Origin: JAZSQT01 sp045538075
Lineage (GTDB): Bacteria; Chrysiogenota; Deferribacteres; Deferribacterales; Mucispirillaceae
Direction of reading: 5' to 3'
DNA: 17,354 nt
Assembly: GCA_045538075.1 (NCBI GenBank)
Contig: JAZSQT010000051.1
Location: 1 to 17,354 of the forward strand
How positions within the stretch are numbered: position 1 is the first letter of the stretch; every line of letters starts with the position of its first letter. Under the pieces are notes generated by a model. It ran no database searches. It saw only the letters and a program-made list of their open reading frames with translations, and was not told where the DNA came from. Position numbers and translations under genes: made by a program. Shown here piece by piece: positions 7,757 to 14,911 of this stretch.

Positions 7757-9162
7757 TACTCTTTTATACCTCCAGCTATATTTATTGCCTCTTTTATTAA
7801 GTTAATATTAAACTCACAATTAGTATAATTTTTTTCTACGTCATCATTTATAAAGATGTTGCTGTATGACCCAATATAAACTTTATTATTTTTAGAAATT
7901 GCCATATTTATAGCAATACAAAAATCTCCATTACCAGTAAAATCAATATAACCTATAGACCCAGCATAAATATTATTAACTTGGCTTTTATTGTTGAATA
8001 TAGATACTGGAATATAATTTGAAATTACGTCAAAAATATCTAAATCCTTTCTTAACTGGCTATTAATTTGAGATGTTATATTAATCGATAAAGTATTTTT
8101 TTCTATTTTTTTATAATCTTGTATTTTTATAGAACCATTTTTGCTAACTTTTGCAAAATCGTTATAAACTACATCAATCAGTAAATTATGTTTAGATACC
8201 TCATTTTCGTTATTTAATAAATTTTCTTCATCTTGTTTATCATCAATATCAAAATTTAAACTGTTTCTTAATATGCTACCACTTGAAATAAATGACGTTA
8301 AATTTCTACCCTTTAACTTAATCAAAGTTAATGGCGATGAACCAATAATTTCGTATCCTTCAAAATCAATATAAAACATATACGATGAAGGCATACTCGT
8401 CCTTAAAACTCTATAAGAATTAAAGAGGCTACCATTAAACTCTGCTTTGTGATTATCAATTATTGTGTCGTATAAAATTGCTCCATTTTTTATATCTTCT
8501 TTTATTTTTTTAGATTTTTTAATAAAATCATCTTTATTAATAGAATACGTATAATCTGACTGTAATTTCCCATTAAAAACGGCATTAAAATCGTCATTTT
8601 TAAATAAATTTATGATTTCATTAATTTCATTAACTGCCTTTTCGTAATTTTTTTCATAATTATCTAATTTTACATTAATTATAACAGTAATTTTTTGCAT
8701 TAAATTATCAAATGCAATAACTTTATCAAAAAGCATAAGATTTACTTGATAAAACAAACTACTATTACTAAAACTACTAAAATCTGAAGCAAAATAGCCA
8801 ACGAACCCACCAGTAAATGGAGGCAAGTTATCAAATTTTGGACTTTTGTAATCAGATAAAATTTTTCTTATTTCATTATTAATATCATTAGTTTCTTTTT
8901 TTTCATAACCATTATTAAATATTTCTAAAATATTATTTTGATACTTTATTTCTGTAATAGGTGCAAAACCGATAAAAGAATATCTGCCCCATTTTTCGCC
9001 ACTTTCTACACTCTCTAAAAGATACGATTTTTTGCTAATATTTTTAATTTTTTTTAATGCTTGAATAGGCGTTATAATATCAGAAAAAACCTCTTCATAA
9101 ACTGGAACAACTGAATATTCTTTAGACAACTTTTCTATTTCTTCTACACTAAATTTTATCAT
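7756..9162 (-). CDS. trpE: Degenerate anthranilate synthase component I, likely inactive
   Basis: TrpE converts chorismate to anthranilate. This 468-residue protein has a good N-terminal domain: PVYEE, LLES (48-51), GEKWGRYSFIGF (55-66), and PPFTGGFVGY (114-123). Its chorismate-binding domain has lost the active site. GSSPE is GSSPL (Leu278). AGTRPRG is SGSILRN (294-300). The second Glu of the E..EH motif is Lys324. YSHVMH is LSINIT (358-363). PAGT..GAPK is PVSI..NKSQ (385-394) and about 15-20 following residues are missing. IRT is INM (418-420). The C-terminal AGAGIV and E..E metal site are gone. Tryptophan-site residues LLES and PSSYM (258-262, for PSPYM) largely remain. No stop or frameshift. 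First gene of the operon. Inactivity is inferred from family alignment by eye. Confidence 0.85.
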   Translation of the reverse strand: MIKFSVEEIEKLSKEYSVVPVYEEVFSDIITPIQALKKIKNISKKSYLLESVESGEKWGRYSFIGFAPITEIKYQNNILEIFNNGYEKKETNDINNEIRKILSDYKSPKFDNLPPFTGGFVGYFASDFSSFSNSSLFYQVNLMLFDKVIAFDNLMQKITVIINVKLDNYEKNYEKAVNEINEIINLFKNDDFNAVFNGKLQSDYTYSINKDDFIKKSKKIKEDIKNGAILYDTIIDNHKAEFNGSLFNSYRVLRTSMPSSYMFYIDFEGYEIIGSSPLTLIKLKGRNLTSFISSGSILRNSLNFDIDDKQDEENLLNNENEVSKHNLLIDVVYNDFAKVSKNGSIKIQDYKKIEKNTLSINITSQINSQLRKDLDIFDVISNYIPVSIFNNKSQVNNIYAGSIGYIDFTGNGDFCIAINMAISKNNKVYIGSYSNIFINDDVEKNYTNCEFNINLIKEAINIAGGIKE

Positions 9163-9200
9163 TATTAACGTTACTCATAAATCGTATTAAAACCTTAATA

Positions 9201-9229
9201 ATTATTTCATAAGTGTAAAATTTTGTAAA
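9201..9229 (-). promoter_or_regulatory. Predicted trp operon promoter
   Basis: Minus-strand TTTACA (9229-9224), 17-bp spacer, AATAAT (9206-9201, 5 of 6 matches). The implied leader is only about 30 nt. No CCA (TGG on the coding strand) occurs between the trpE start and 9540, so a tryptophan-rich leader peptide and classical attenuation are absent. The trpE ribosome site is weak. Confidence 0.5.
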
Positions 9230-9305
9230 TTTAAATAATTTTTAGATTTTATAGTTAATATCTTACATAATACTTATTTTTAGTTTATATTAATAAACGT
9301 GAGTA

Positions 9306-9329
9306 ATTTATATCATGCAAGATATAAAT
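9306..9329. promoter_or_regulatory. Perfect 9-bp inverted repeat between divergent operons
   Basis: ATTTATATC - ATGCAA - GATATAAAT is a perfect 9-bp inverted repeat. A second short one, GTTTAT-ATTA-ATAAAC, lies just to its left (about 9284-9299). Both sit upstream of the trpE promoter and far from rpsF. An operator is possible, but in such AT-rich DNA a chance palindrome is also plausible. Nothing else recognisable lies in 9330-9479. Confidence 0.35.
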
Positions 9330-9479
9330 ATTATTAATGGCAAAAGTGTTCTGCAATAGATATTGAAGGTTTTACACAAAAATTATAAAAATCATTACAA
9401 AAGATATGGTGCTTTATATTTATTAATATTACAAAGGGTATTAAATTTGCCTAAAAATTAAATTTTCACAACATTTTTC

Positions 9480-9508
9480 TTGACTAAAGGCAAGTAATTT
9501 GATAGATT
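9480..9508 (+). promoter_or_regulatory. Predicted rpsF-ssb-rpsR promoter
   Basis: TTGACT (5 of 6 matches to -35), 17-bp spacer, TAGATT (4 of 6 matches to -10). It would start transcription about 55 nt before the rpsF ATG. Confidence 0.6.
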
Positions 9509-9556
9509 ATCCGACTACCTTGCTATGAAATAGTAATATTTTGTGGCTACAAATCC

Positions 9557-9566
9557 AAAAGGAGGT
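9557..9566 (+). promoter_or_regulatory. Strong Shine-Dalgarno site that sets the rpsF start
   Basis: AAAAGGAGGT, a full match to the 16S rRNA tail, lies 3 nt before ATG 9570 (about 7 nt from the GGAGG core centre). It falls inside the longer reading frame that could begin at GTG 9543, so the GTG is not the true start. Confidence 0.85.
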
Positions 9567-9569
9567 CCA

Positions 9570-10010
9570 ATGAGGACGTATGAAACTATATTTGTTCTAA
9601 AGCCTACTCTCACAGCCGATGAACAAACTAAACACATTGATTTTTACAAAGAAAACATCACCTCTAATGGTGGCGAAATTCTTAATGTTGAGCTATGGGG
9701 CAAGCAAAATTTAGCATACCCTATTGAAAACCAAACTGAAGGTATTTATATCCTTATCCAGTTTAAAGCAAATGTTGATTATCCAAACAACGAACTTGAA
9801 AAACGTTTCAAGTTTAACGAAGATGTTATGCGTTACGTTGTGGTTATGATTGATGAGAAAAAATTTAAACTTAAACCACGTAAAGAACCAGTTCGCAAAG
9901 AACGTCCAGCAAAGGATAAAGGCTTTAAACCTAAAAAAGATGGCGAATCTGATAATGCTGATGAAGATATTGAAATATCTGAAGAAGCACCAGTTGATGA
10001 AGAAAATTAA
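9570..10010 (+). CDS. rpsF: 30S ribosomal protein bS6
   Basis: Small-subunit protein that pairs with bS18 on the platform. 146 residues from ATG 9570. It begins MRTYETIFVLKPTLTADEQ and contains the typical WGKQNLAYPIENQTEG and RYVVVMID segments. The last 40 or so residues are an extension, first basic (KPRKEPVRKERPAKDK), then strongly acidic (EDIEISEEAPVDEE). Acidic tails on S6 are common, and in some bacteria they are glutamylated. First gene of rpsF-ssb-rpsR; ssb follows after 23 nt. Confidence 0.97.
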   Translation: MRTYETIFVLKPTLTADEQTKHIDFYKENITSNGGEILNVELWGKQNLAYPIENQTEGIYILIQFKANVDYPNNELEKRFKFNEDVMRYVVVMIDEKKFKLKPRKEPVRKERPAKDKGFKPKKDGESDNADEDIEISEEAPVDEEN

Positions 10011-10033
10011 TATTTTTCATCAAGGAGATAATT

Positions 10034-10522
10034 ATGGCTTCCTTTAACAAAGTTGTTTTAATGGGAAATGTTACAAGAAATCCAGATGTTAGAACTATTC
10101 CAGGTAGCAGCACTGCTGTTGCTCGCACTGGTCTTGCAGTCAATCGCAAATATAGAGATAAAGAAGAAGTTATGTTTATTGACATAGTCGCTTATGGCAG
10201 AAATGCTGAAGTTATGGGCGAATACATTACGAAAGGTTCACCTATTCTTGTAGATGGTCGCTTGTCAATGAATAGTTGGGAGCAAGACGGAATTAAAAGA
10301 ACTAAACACGAAGTTATAATTGATAGTTTTCAAATGTTATCAAGTCGCAAAGATAGAGACAATTATCCTAGTGATTACGATAGTAATTTTAGTCGCAACG
10401 ATAATTATAATGATTACGGTAATACTTCAAATCATAGTAGTATGGACTCTAAAGACATTTACAATAATTCAAGTATTAGCAAACAAAATGATTCTATTGA
10501 CGATGATGACATTCCATTTTAA
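10034..10522 (+). CDS. ssb: Single-stranded DNA-binding protein
   Basis: Binds ssDNA during replication, repair and recombination. 162 residues. The N-terminal OB-fold (about 1-105) shows NKVVLMGNVTRNPDVRTIPG, FIDIVAYGRNAEVMGEYITKG and SMNSWEQDG. A low-complexity Asn/Ser/Asp/Tyr linker (about 106-152) follows. The conserved acidic tip DDDDIPF at the C-terminus recruits partner proteins. An AAGGAG site precedes the ATG. Its place between rpsF and rpsR is a conserved arrangement in many phyla and marks this as the chromosomal housekeeping copy. Confidence 0.98.
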   Translation: MASFNKVVLMGNVTRNPDVRTIPGSSTAVARTGLAVNRKYRDKEEVMFIDIVAYGRNAEVMGEYITKGSPILVDGRLSMNSWEQDGIKRTKHEVIIDSFQMLSSRKDRDNYPSDYDSNFSRNDNYNDYGNTSNHSSMDSKDIYNNSSISKQNDSIDDDDIPF

Positions 10523-10540
10523 TTTACGGAGGATATTTTA

Positions 10541-10774
10541 ATGGCAGTTGTTGCAAGAAAAAGATTTCAAAAGAAAAAAGTTTGTCGTTTCTGTGTTGAC
10601 AAAATTGATATAGACTATAAAGATGCTAAGTTGCTTCGCCAGTTTATTACTGAAAGAGGCAAAATTATGCCACGCAGGCTTACAGGAACTTGTGCAAAAC
10701 ACCAAAGAGCCCTTTCTACAGCAGTTAAAACGGCTCGTATAATTGCACTCATTCCATTTACACTTAATAAATAA
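10541..10774 (+). CDS. rpsR: 30S ribosomal protein bS18
   Basis: Partner of bS6 on the small subunit platform. 77 residues, normal length. It contains KVCRFC (14-18 region), KLLRQFITERGKIMPRRLTGTCAKHQR and the basic C-terminus. The Cys-x2-Cys and CAKH groups make it a likely zinc-binding ('C+') form. Strong ACGGAGG ribosome site. A hairpin follows the stop codon after 15 nt. The rplI (bL9) gene that often ends this cluster is not found downstream in the window. Confidence 0.98.
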   Translation: MAVVARKRFQKKKVCRFCVDKIDIDYKDAKLLRQFITERGKIMPRRLTGTCAKHQRALSTAVKTARIIALIPFTLNK

Positions 10775-10789
10775 ATTATCTATTTATAG

Positions 10790-10812
10790 AGGGTTGGTAT
10801 TATGCCAACCCT
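10790..10812 (+). promoter_or_regulatory. Hairpin enclosing SD and start of the DUF2232 gene, or rpsR terminator
   Basis: AGGGTTGG - TATTATG - CCAACCCT forms a perfect 8-bp stem with a 7-nt loop. The GAGG ribosome-binding bases (10788-10792 area) are in or beside the left arm, and the ATG at 10802 is in the loop. The 3' flank TTATTAATTT is only a weak U-tract. It may end the ribosomal transcript, gate translation of the next gene, or both. Confidence 0.6.
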
Positions 10813-11749
10813 TATTAATTTAGGTCATAAGTCTATGAACTTTTCTATTCTCATTAATCCACTATTATCGTTATTATGTTTTTATACAATATTCTTTTAT
10901 CCTCAAGTGGCAGTGATTTTGTTATTTTTTTCGCCTTATTTTTTACTTTCTTATCTTGAGAATATGGAAAGGAGTAAAAAAACAGATATTATATCTTTAG
11001 GCATTTTTTTAATAGGAGCTATTTTTCTCTCTTTACCGTCTTTATATTACCTGCTGTTTGTTATAATACCTATATTTATATTAATTTTTATTAGAGATAG
11101 AATGACTACCCAATCGTATCTTGCACCTCTTTTATCTCCTTTACCAGTATTCATTATTATATCATTATTATTAATATTTTCTTCATCTTTTCAAGAAGTG
11201 ATACGTAACGCAATTTTAGAATTTATAAACACTATTACTGCTCCTTTTGAAAATACTGTTGAAAAATTTAGCAATTTAGGTGTTTTATCGTATTTAATGG
11301 CAGATAAAGAAAAAGCTACAAATTATATTATCCATATACTTCCAGCTATGACTTATGTAGTTATTAGTATAGTAGTTTTTGTAACAGATAGACTTACTTC
11401 TCTAAAAAATGAAACAGAAAATACTTATATAGAAAGAGATTATAGATTGCCAGACAAATTTGTATGGTTTTTAATACTTGGTGGGTTTTTAATCTTAATT
11501 CCAATAGAAAATATAAAATTTGTATCTATAAATATTTTAATGATATGTGGCGTGTTATATTTTTTTCAAGGCATTCAGATGATTTCAATTTTGTTTGATA
11601 GATTAAAAATTGGTGGTATATTTAGAGGGTTTATATACGCTTTTTTATGCACAGAACCACCAGTTATGGCTATTTTATCTCTACTTGGACTATTTAGTAT
11701 TTGGTTTCGTCCAAAATGGTCTATTAGAGAAATTAATACGGAAAAATAA
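10802..11749 (+). CDS. DUF2232-family multi-pass membrane protein
   Basis: Integral membrane protein of unknown molecular function, up to 315 residues. Very hydrophobic, with about eight predicted membrane segments separated by short basic loops (ERSKK, RDRMT). The C-terminal half has the family's look: RLPDKFVWFLILGG, then INILMICGVLYFFQGIQMI, then a final ILSLLGLFSIWFRPKW. DUF2232 genes commonly follow rpsR, supporting the call. Start is uncertain. ATG 10802 has a GAGG site but lies in a hairpin loop. ATG 10835 (MNFSILINPLL) has AGGT 9 nt upstream and gives a 304-residue protein that starts directly at the first membrane segment. Confidence 0.8.
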   Translation: MPTLINLGHKSMNFSILINPLLSLLCFYTIFFYPQVAVILLFFSPYFLLSYLENMERSKKTDIISLGIFLIGAIFLSLPSLYYLLFVIIPIFILIFIRDRMTTQSYLAPLLSPLPVFIIISLLLIFSSSFQEVIRNAILEFINTITAPFENTVEKFSNLGVLSYLMADKEKATNYIIHILPAMTYVVISIVVFVTDRLTSLKNETENTYIERDYRLPDKFVWFLILGGFLILIPIENIKFVSINILMICGVLYFFQGIQMISILFDRLKIGGIFRGFIYAFLCTEPPVMAILSLLGLFSIWFRPKWSIREINTEK

Positions 11750-11758
11750 CTAAATATT

Positions 11759-12727
11759 ATGGCAGATAACATTGTAAAATCAAACGCTTCAAACAAAACT
11801 AAAGCTACAAAAGTAGCAATGACTATAGCTTTTAGCCTTGCTATTATGAAAGCAATAGTTGGATTTATGACTGGTTCATTAGCAGTATTATCGTCTGCAG
11901 TTGATTCTATCCTTGATATATTATCATCTTTTTTCAACTTTATTGCCATAAAAAAAGCAGAAGAACCAGCAGATAACGAACATGAATTTGGACATGGAAA
12001 ATACGAAGCACTTGCTACATTTATTCAATCTTTTATTATTTTTGGAACTGGATTAATAATTTTAGTTTCTGCATGGAATAAATTTACATCAAAAACTTAC
12101 GAAGATGTTAGTGATATTAGCATTTTTGTAATGGCTATATCAATTATTGCTACAATTTTCTTAACAATTTACTTGCGTTATATGGCAAAAAAAGAAAATT
12201 CTTCCCTTCTTGAAGCAGATTCTATGCATTATGCAGTAGATTTATACACAAATATTGGCATATTAATTGCTTTAGTTTTAATTAAATATACTGGTTTAAT
12301 GTTTTTAGATCCTCTTATAGCAGGGGTAGTAGCAGTATATATTATATATTCAGCTTTAAAACTAAGTTTGAAAGTATCAAAAGAATTACTTGATAGTAGA
12401 GTTGAAGAGGAAACTTATAATAAATTAATAGATGTATTAAAAAGTTTTGACACTTATCATAAAGATTTTCATAGGTTACGGACAAGAAGCTCTGGTAATG
12501 AAAAGTTTATTGATATGCATATGACTTTATGTTCAAAACTTACTTTAGCAGAAGTGCATAAAATTATTGATGAAATAGAAGATGCTATTAGGAAAGAAAT
12601 TCCTGATGCTGATATAACTATCCACCCAGAACCTTGCGACCACGATAAAACTGGTTACAATCATGATGATTGTAATTCAGAACGGGTTAAGGCTGGATTA
12701 GAATTAATGAAAAATAAGAAAACTTAA
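11759..12727 (+). CDS. Cation diffusion facilitator metal exporter (FieF/YiiP-like)
   Basis: Proton-coupled export of divalent metals (Zn, Fe, Cd or Mn in this family) across the inner membrane. 322 residues: six membrane segments (about 20-210) and a cytoplasmic C-terminal domain. The transport site is complete and matches E. coli YiiP with a shift of four: Asp49 and Asp53 (SSAVDSILD), His157 and Asp161 (HYAVD). The HEFGHGKYEA loop (75-84) is the known additional metal-site region. The C-terminal domain shows FIDMHMTL and the tail HPEPCDHDKTGYNHDDC, rich in His, Asp and Cys. It starts 9 nt after the DUF2232 gene without a good ribosome site, so coupling is likely. The substrate cannot be told from sequence; an iron role would suit the nearby peroxide genes but is inference. 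Confidence 0.93.
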   Translation: MADNIVKSNASNKTKATKVAMTIAFSLAIMKAIVGFMTGSLAVLSSAVDSILDILSSFFNFIAIKKAEEPADNEHEFGHGKYEALATFIQSFIIFGTGLIILVSAWNKFTSKTYEDVSDISIFVMAISIIATIFLTIYLRYMAKKENSSLLEADSMHYAVDLYTNIGILIALVLIKYTGLMFLDPLIAGVVAVYIIYSALKLSLKVSKELLDSRVEEETYNKLIDVLKSFDTYHKDFHRLRTRSSGNEKFIDMHMTLCSKLTLAEVHKIIDEIEDAIRKEIPDADITIHPEPCDHDKTGYNHDDCNSERVKAGLELMKNKKT

Positions 12728-12755
12728 CAATATATAATTTATCATAGATATAAAT

Positions 12756-12760
12756 AGGAG
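12756..12760 (+). promoter_or_regulatory. Ribosome site choosing the second ATG of the ankyrin gene
   Basis: AGGAG is immediately followed by ATG 12761 (no spacing) and, 6 nt later, by ATG 12767. Only the second has workable spacing. Confidence 0.75.
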
Positions 12761-12766
12761 ATGGGT

Positions 12767-14716
12767 ATGAAATTATTAAAATCAGTTTCCCTTTTTATAA
12801 TTACATTTTTATTAACATCTTGTGCTACTAAAGATATTTTTAAAGACCCATCATTATTAAAAGATGGTGAATCTGCTTATCGTGCAAATGGAGAAAACAT
12901 TCATTTACCAACTTTTTTTAGACTTCCTCCAGAACATAACAATATATCGTTTAAATTTGAAAAAGCAGGTGGTATAAAACCAGTAGAAATTACTTTTACT
13001 TATTCTATTGACGGCTGGAAATCTAATAATGGCAAATCGTTACCTTTTGAAAATGCTGGAATTGCCCTTGATTTTCATACTGGTAAAGCATACCAAATTC
13101 CAGCAGAAGAAGTAAAAAAGATATTTTCTAATTTTACTGCCGATGATGTTACAATAATAAAAGCTACACAATCAAAAAATGATAGTTCTAATTTCGTTAA
13201 ATTAGCAGTAGTTGACGGTCAAAAAAATTATGGAAAAGAAGAAATTGCTCGTCTTAACCTTTTAAATTCATCTGTCATTGAAGACAGAAATGCTACTACA
13301 ACTTTCTTACAAGAAGAAAAAGATCCAAACTCTTCAAAAAATGTAGTTATTATTGGTAAACCAGTTATTACTGCTGCTGCCAATAGCCAATACGATAGGT
13401 TGCTTCATTTATTAGCAGAAGGTGGCAATATTAATGAAATTGAAGATGAAACTGGCGACAATGCGTTAATAAAAGTTGTTCGCAACGGTGATTTAAGAGC
13501 TGCTAATATGCTTTTAGATAGGAAAATAAACCCAAAAGTAGTTAATAAATTAGGACAAACAGCACTACATATAGCAAGTGATATTGGTTTTTACGATTTG
13601 TCTAAAAAACTCTTAGATGCTGGGCTAAACCCAAATGATAAAGATGTTTATGGAAACTCTTCATTAATGTATGCTGCAGCTTCTCCAAACCCTTACTTAG
13701 CAAGTTTATTAGTTGAACGTGGGGCAAGACTTGAAGATAAAAATAAAAATGGCGATACACCTTCAGCTTTAGCAGCATATAAAGGCAATACTAAAACTAT
13801 TGAAGAATTAAGCAAAAAAGGGGCAGACCTTAAAGCAACAGATAATGACGGCAATAGCATTGTCATGAAAGCCGTATCTGGTGGCAATCTTAACACATTG
13901 CAAACATTAATAGATTTAAATGCACCAGTAGATACACCAAATAAAAATAGCGTCCGTCCTATTCATACATCAGTTAGAAGTGGAAACACAGATATGACTT
14001 CACTACTTCTTGATAAAGGAGCAAATGTTAATGCCCAAGATCATGGTGGCAATACTCCTTTAATGCTTGCAGCTGCAAGTGGTGATAGCGATATGGCAAG
14101 TTTAATATTAGCCCATAATCCAGACTTAACTATAAAAAATAACGAAGACAAAACGGCATATAATATAGCAGGCGATAACAATCATATGAGGTTGCAAAGA
14201 GTTATTGGTCAATCAATGGAAAAATTAGACGATATGACGTTACGTTTATTTCAACGAGTTGCTGCAAATGATGTTGAAGGAGCTACTCTTGCTATAGAAC
14301 GTGGAGCAATAATTAATTCTCCAGATTTATCTACTGGTAATACTGCATTATTTACTGCCGTTGCAAATAATTACGACTTTATGACTGATAAATTATTGCA
14401 ATTAGGAGCTGATGTAAATCATTTAAATAATAAAGGCAATTCTCCACTAATTGTAGCAGTAACGTCTGCCGACAATAATATGGTTATGAAGTTATTAAAA
14501 GCTGGAGCAAATCCAAATATAAAAAATAGTAACGGTGATACAGCATTAATATGGGCAGTTAAATTCAAAAATATAGATATGGTTCGCTCGCTATTAACGG
14601 CTGGTGCAAACCCAAACGAAAAAAATAATGACGGTGTTTCTCCATATTTGATAGCATATAACGAAGGACCAGCAGAAATTAGAAACATCTTGCAAGCAGC
14701 AGGTGGCAGAAGATAG
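12767..14716 (+). CDS. Ankyrin-repeat lipoprotein
   Basis: Function unknown. 649 residues from ATG 12767. A signal peptide ends in the lipobox LLTSC with Cys19. The next residue is Ala, not Asp, so the Gram-negative sorting rule predicts the outer membrane. Residues about 25-185 form a non-repeat domain without recognised homology. From about 195 to the end run some 13-14 ankyrin units of about 33 residues, many with classical G.TAL..A....... LL..GA..N patterns; the best are in the last third. A weaker unit near residue 470 splits the array in two (about 195-465 and 485-645). Ankyrin arrays bind proteins; here the target would be in the periplasm or at the surface. Own terminator follows directly. 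Confidence 0.9.
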   Translation: MKLLKSVSLFIITFLLTSCATKDIFKDPSLLKDGESAYRANGENIHLPTFFRLPPEHNNISFKFEKAGGIKPVEITFTYSIDGWKSNNGKSLPFENAGIALDFHTGKAYQIPAEEVKKIFSNFTADDVTIIKATQSKNDSSNFVKLAVVDGQKNYGKEEIARLNLLNSSVIEDRNATTTFLQEEKDPNSSKNVVIIGKPVITAAANSQYDRLLHLLAEGGNINEIEDETGDNALIKVVRNGDLRAANMLLDRKINPKVVNKLGQTALHIASDIGFYDLSKKLLDAGLNPNDKDVYGNSSLMYAAASPNPYLASLLVERGARLEDKNKNGDTPSALAAYKGNTKTIEELSKKGADLKATDNDGNSIVMKAVSGGNLNTLQTLIDLNAPVDTPNKNSVRPIHTSVRSGNTDMTSLLLDKGANVNAQDHGGNTPLMLAAASGDSDMASLILAHNPDLTIKNNEDKTAYNIAGDNNHMRLQRVIGQSMEKLDDMTLRLFQRVAANDVEGATLAIERGAIINSPDLSTGNTALFTAVANNYDFMTDKLLQLGADVNHLNNKGNSPLIVAVTSADNNMVMKLLKAGANPNIKNSNGDTALIWAVKFKNIDMVRSLLTAGANPNEKNNDGVSPYLIAYNEGPAEIRNILQAAGGRR

Positions 14717-14723
14717 AAATTTG

Positions 14724-14759
14724 ATAGTAGATTACTTTAATTCATAAGTAATCTACTAT
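14724..14759 (+). terminator. Terminator hairpin after the ankyrin gene
   Basis: Perfect 14-bp stem (ATAGTAGATTACTT with its complement) and an 8-nt loop, 7 bp past the stop codon. The trailing U-tract is weak, but the stem is the longest perfect inverted repeat in the window. Confidence 0.75.
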
Positions 14760-14837
14760 TAAAACTAATTATTCTAACTAAATCCAGTATCTTTTTATTA
14801 TTGAATACCTTTTATTAATGGTCGTTTATGTTAAAAT

Positions 14838-14866
14838 TTGCAATTATATTTTTTTAATTGTAATAT
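14838..14866 (+). promoter_or_regulatory. Candidate promoter of the glycosyltransferase gene
   Basis: TTGCAA, 17-bp T-rich spacer, TAATAT; a second -10-like TATAAT follows at 14870-14875. CAATTA and TAATTG inside the region can also pair. In such AT-rich sequence this is only a candidate. Confidence 0.4.
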
Positions 14867-14911
14867 ATCTATAATAAATCAAGGCAAAATTTATATGAAA
14901 GGATTTTTTAT

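Noticed and set aside
9145..9176. Nine-codon mini-frame (MSNVNNDKI) overlapping the trpE start, as a leader peptide
   Set aside because: It has no Trp codons, no clear ribosome site and no hairpins able to attenuate.
9543..9569. GTG start giving bS6 nine extra residues
   Set aside because: A full Shine-Dalgarno sequence lies inside this stretch and points to ATG 9570, where the canonical MRTYETIF begins.
9850..10185. Small frames overlapping the rpsF end and ssb start on both strands
   Set aside because: They are out of frame with two certain genes and have no independent support.
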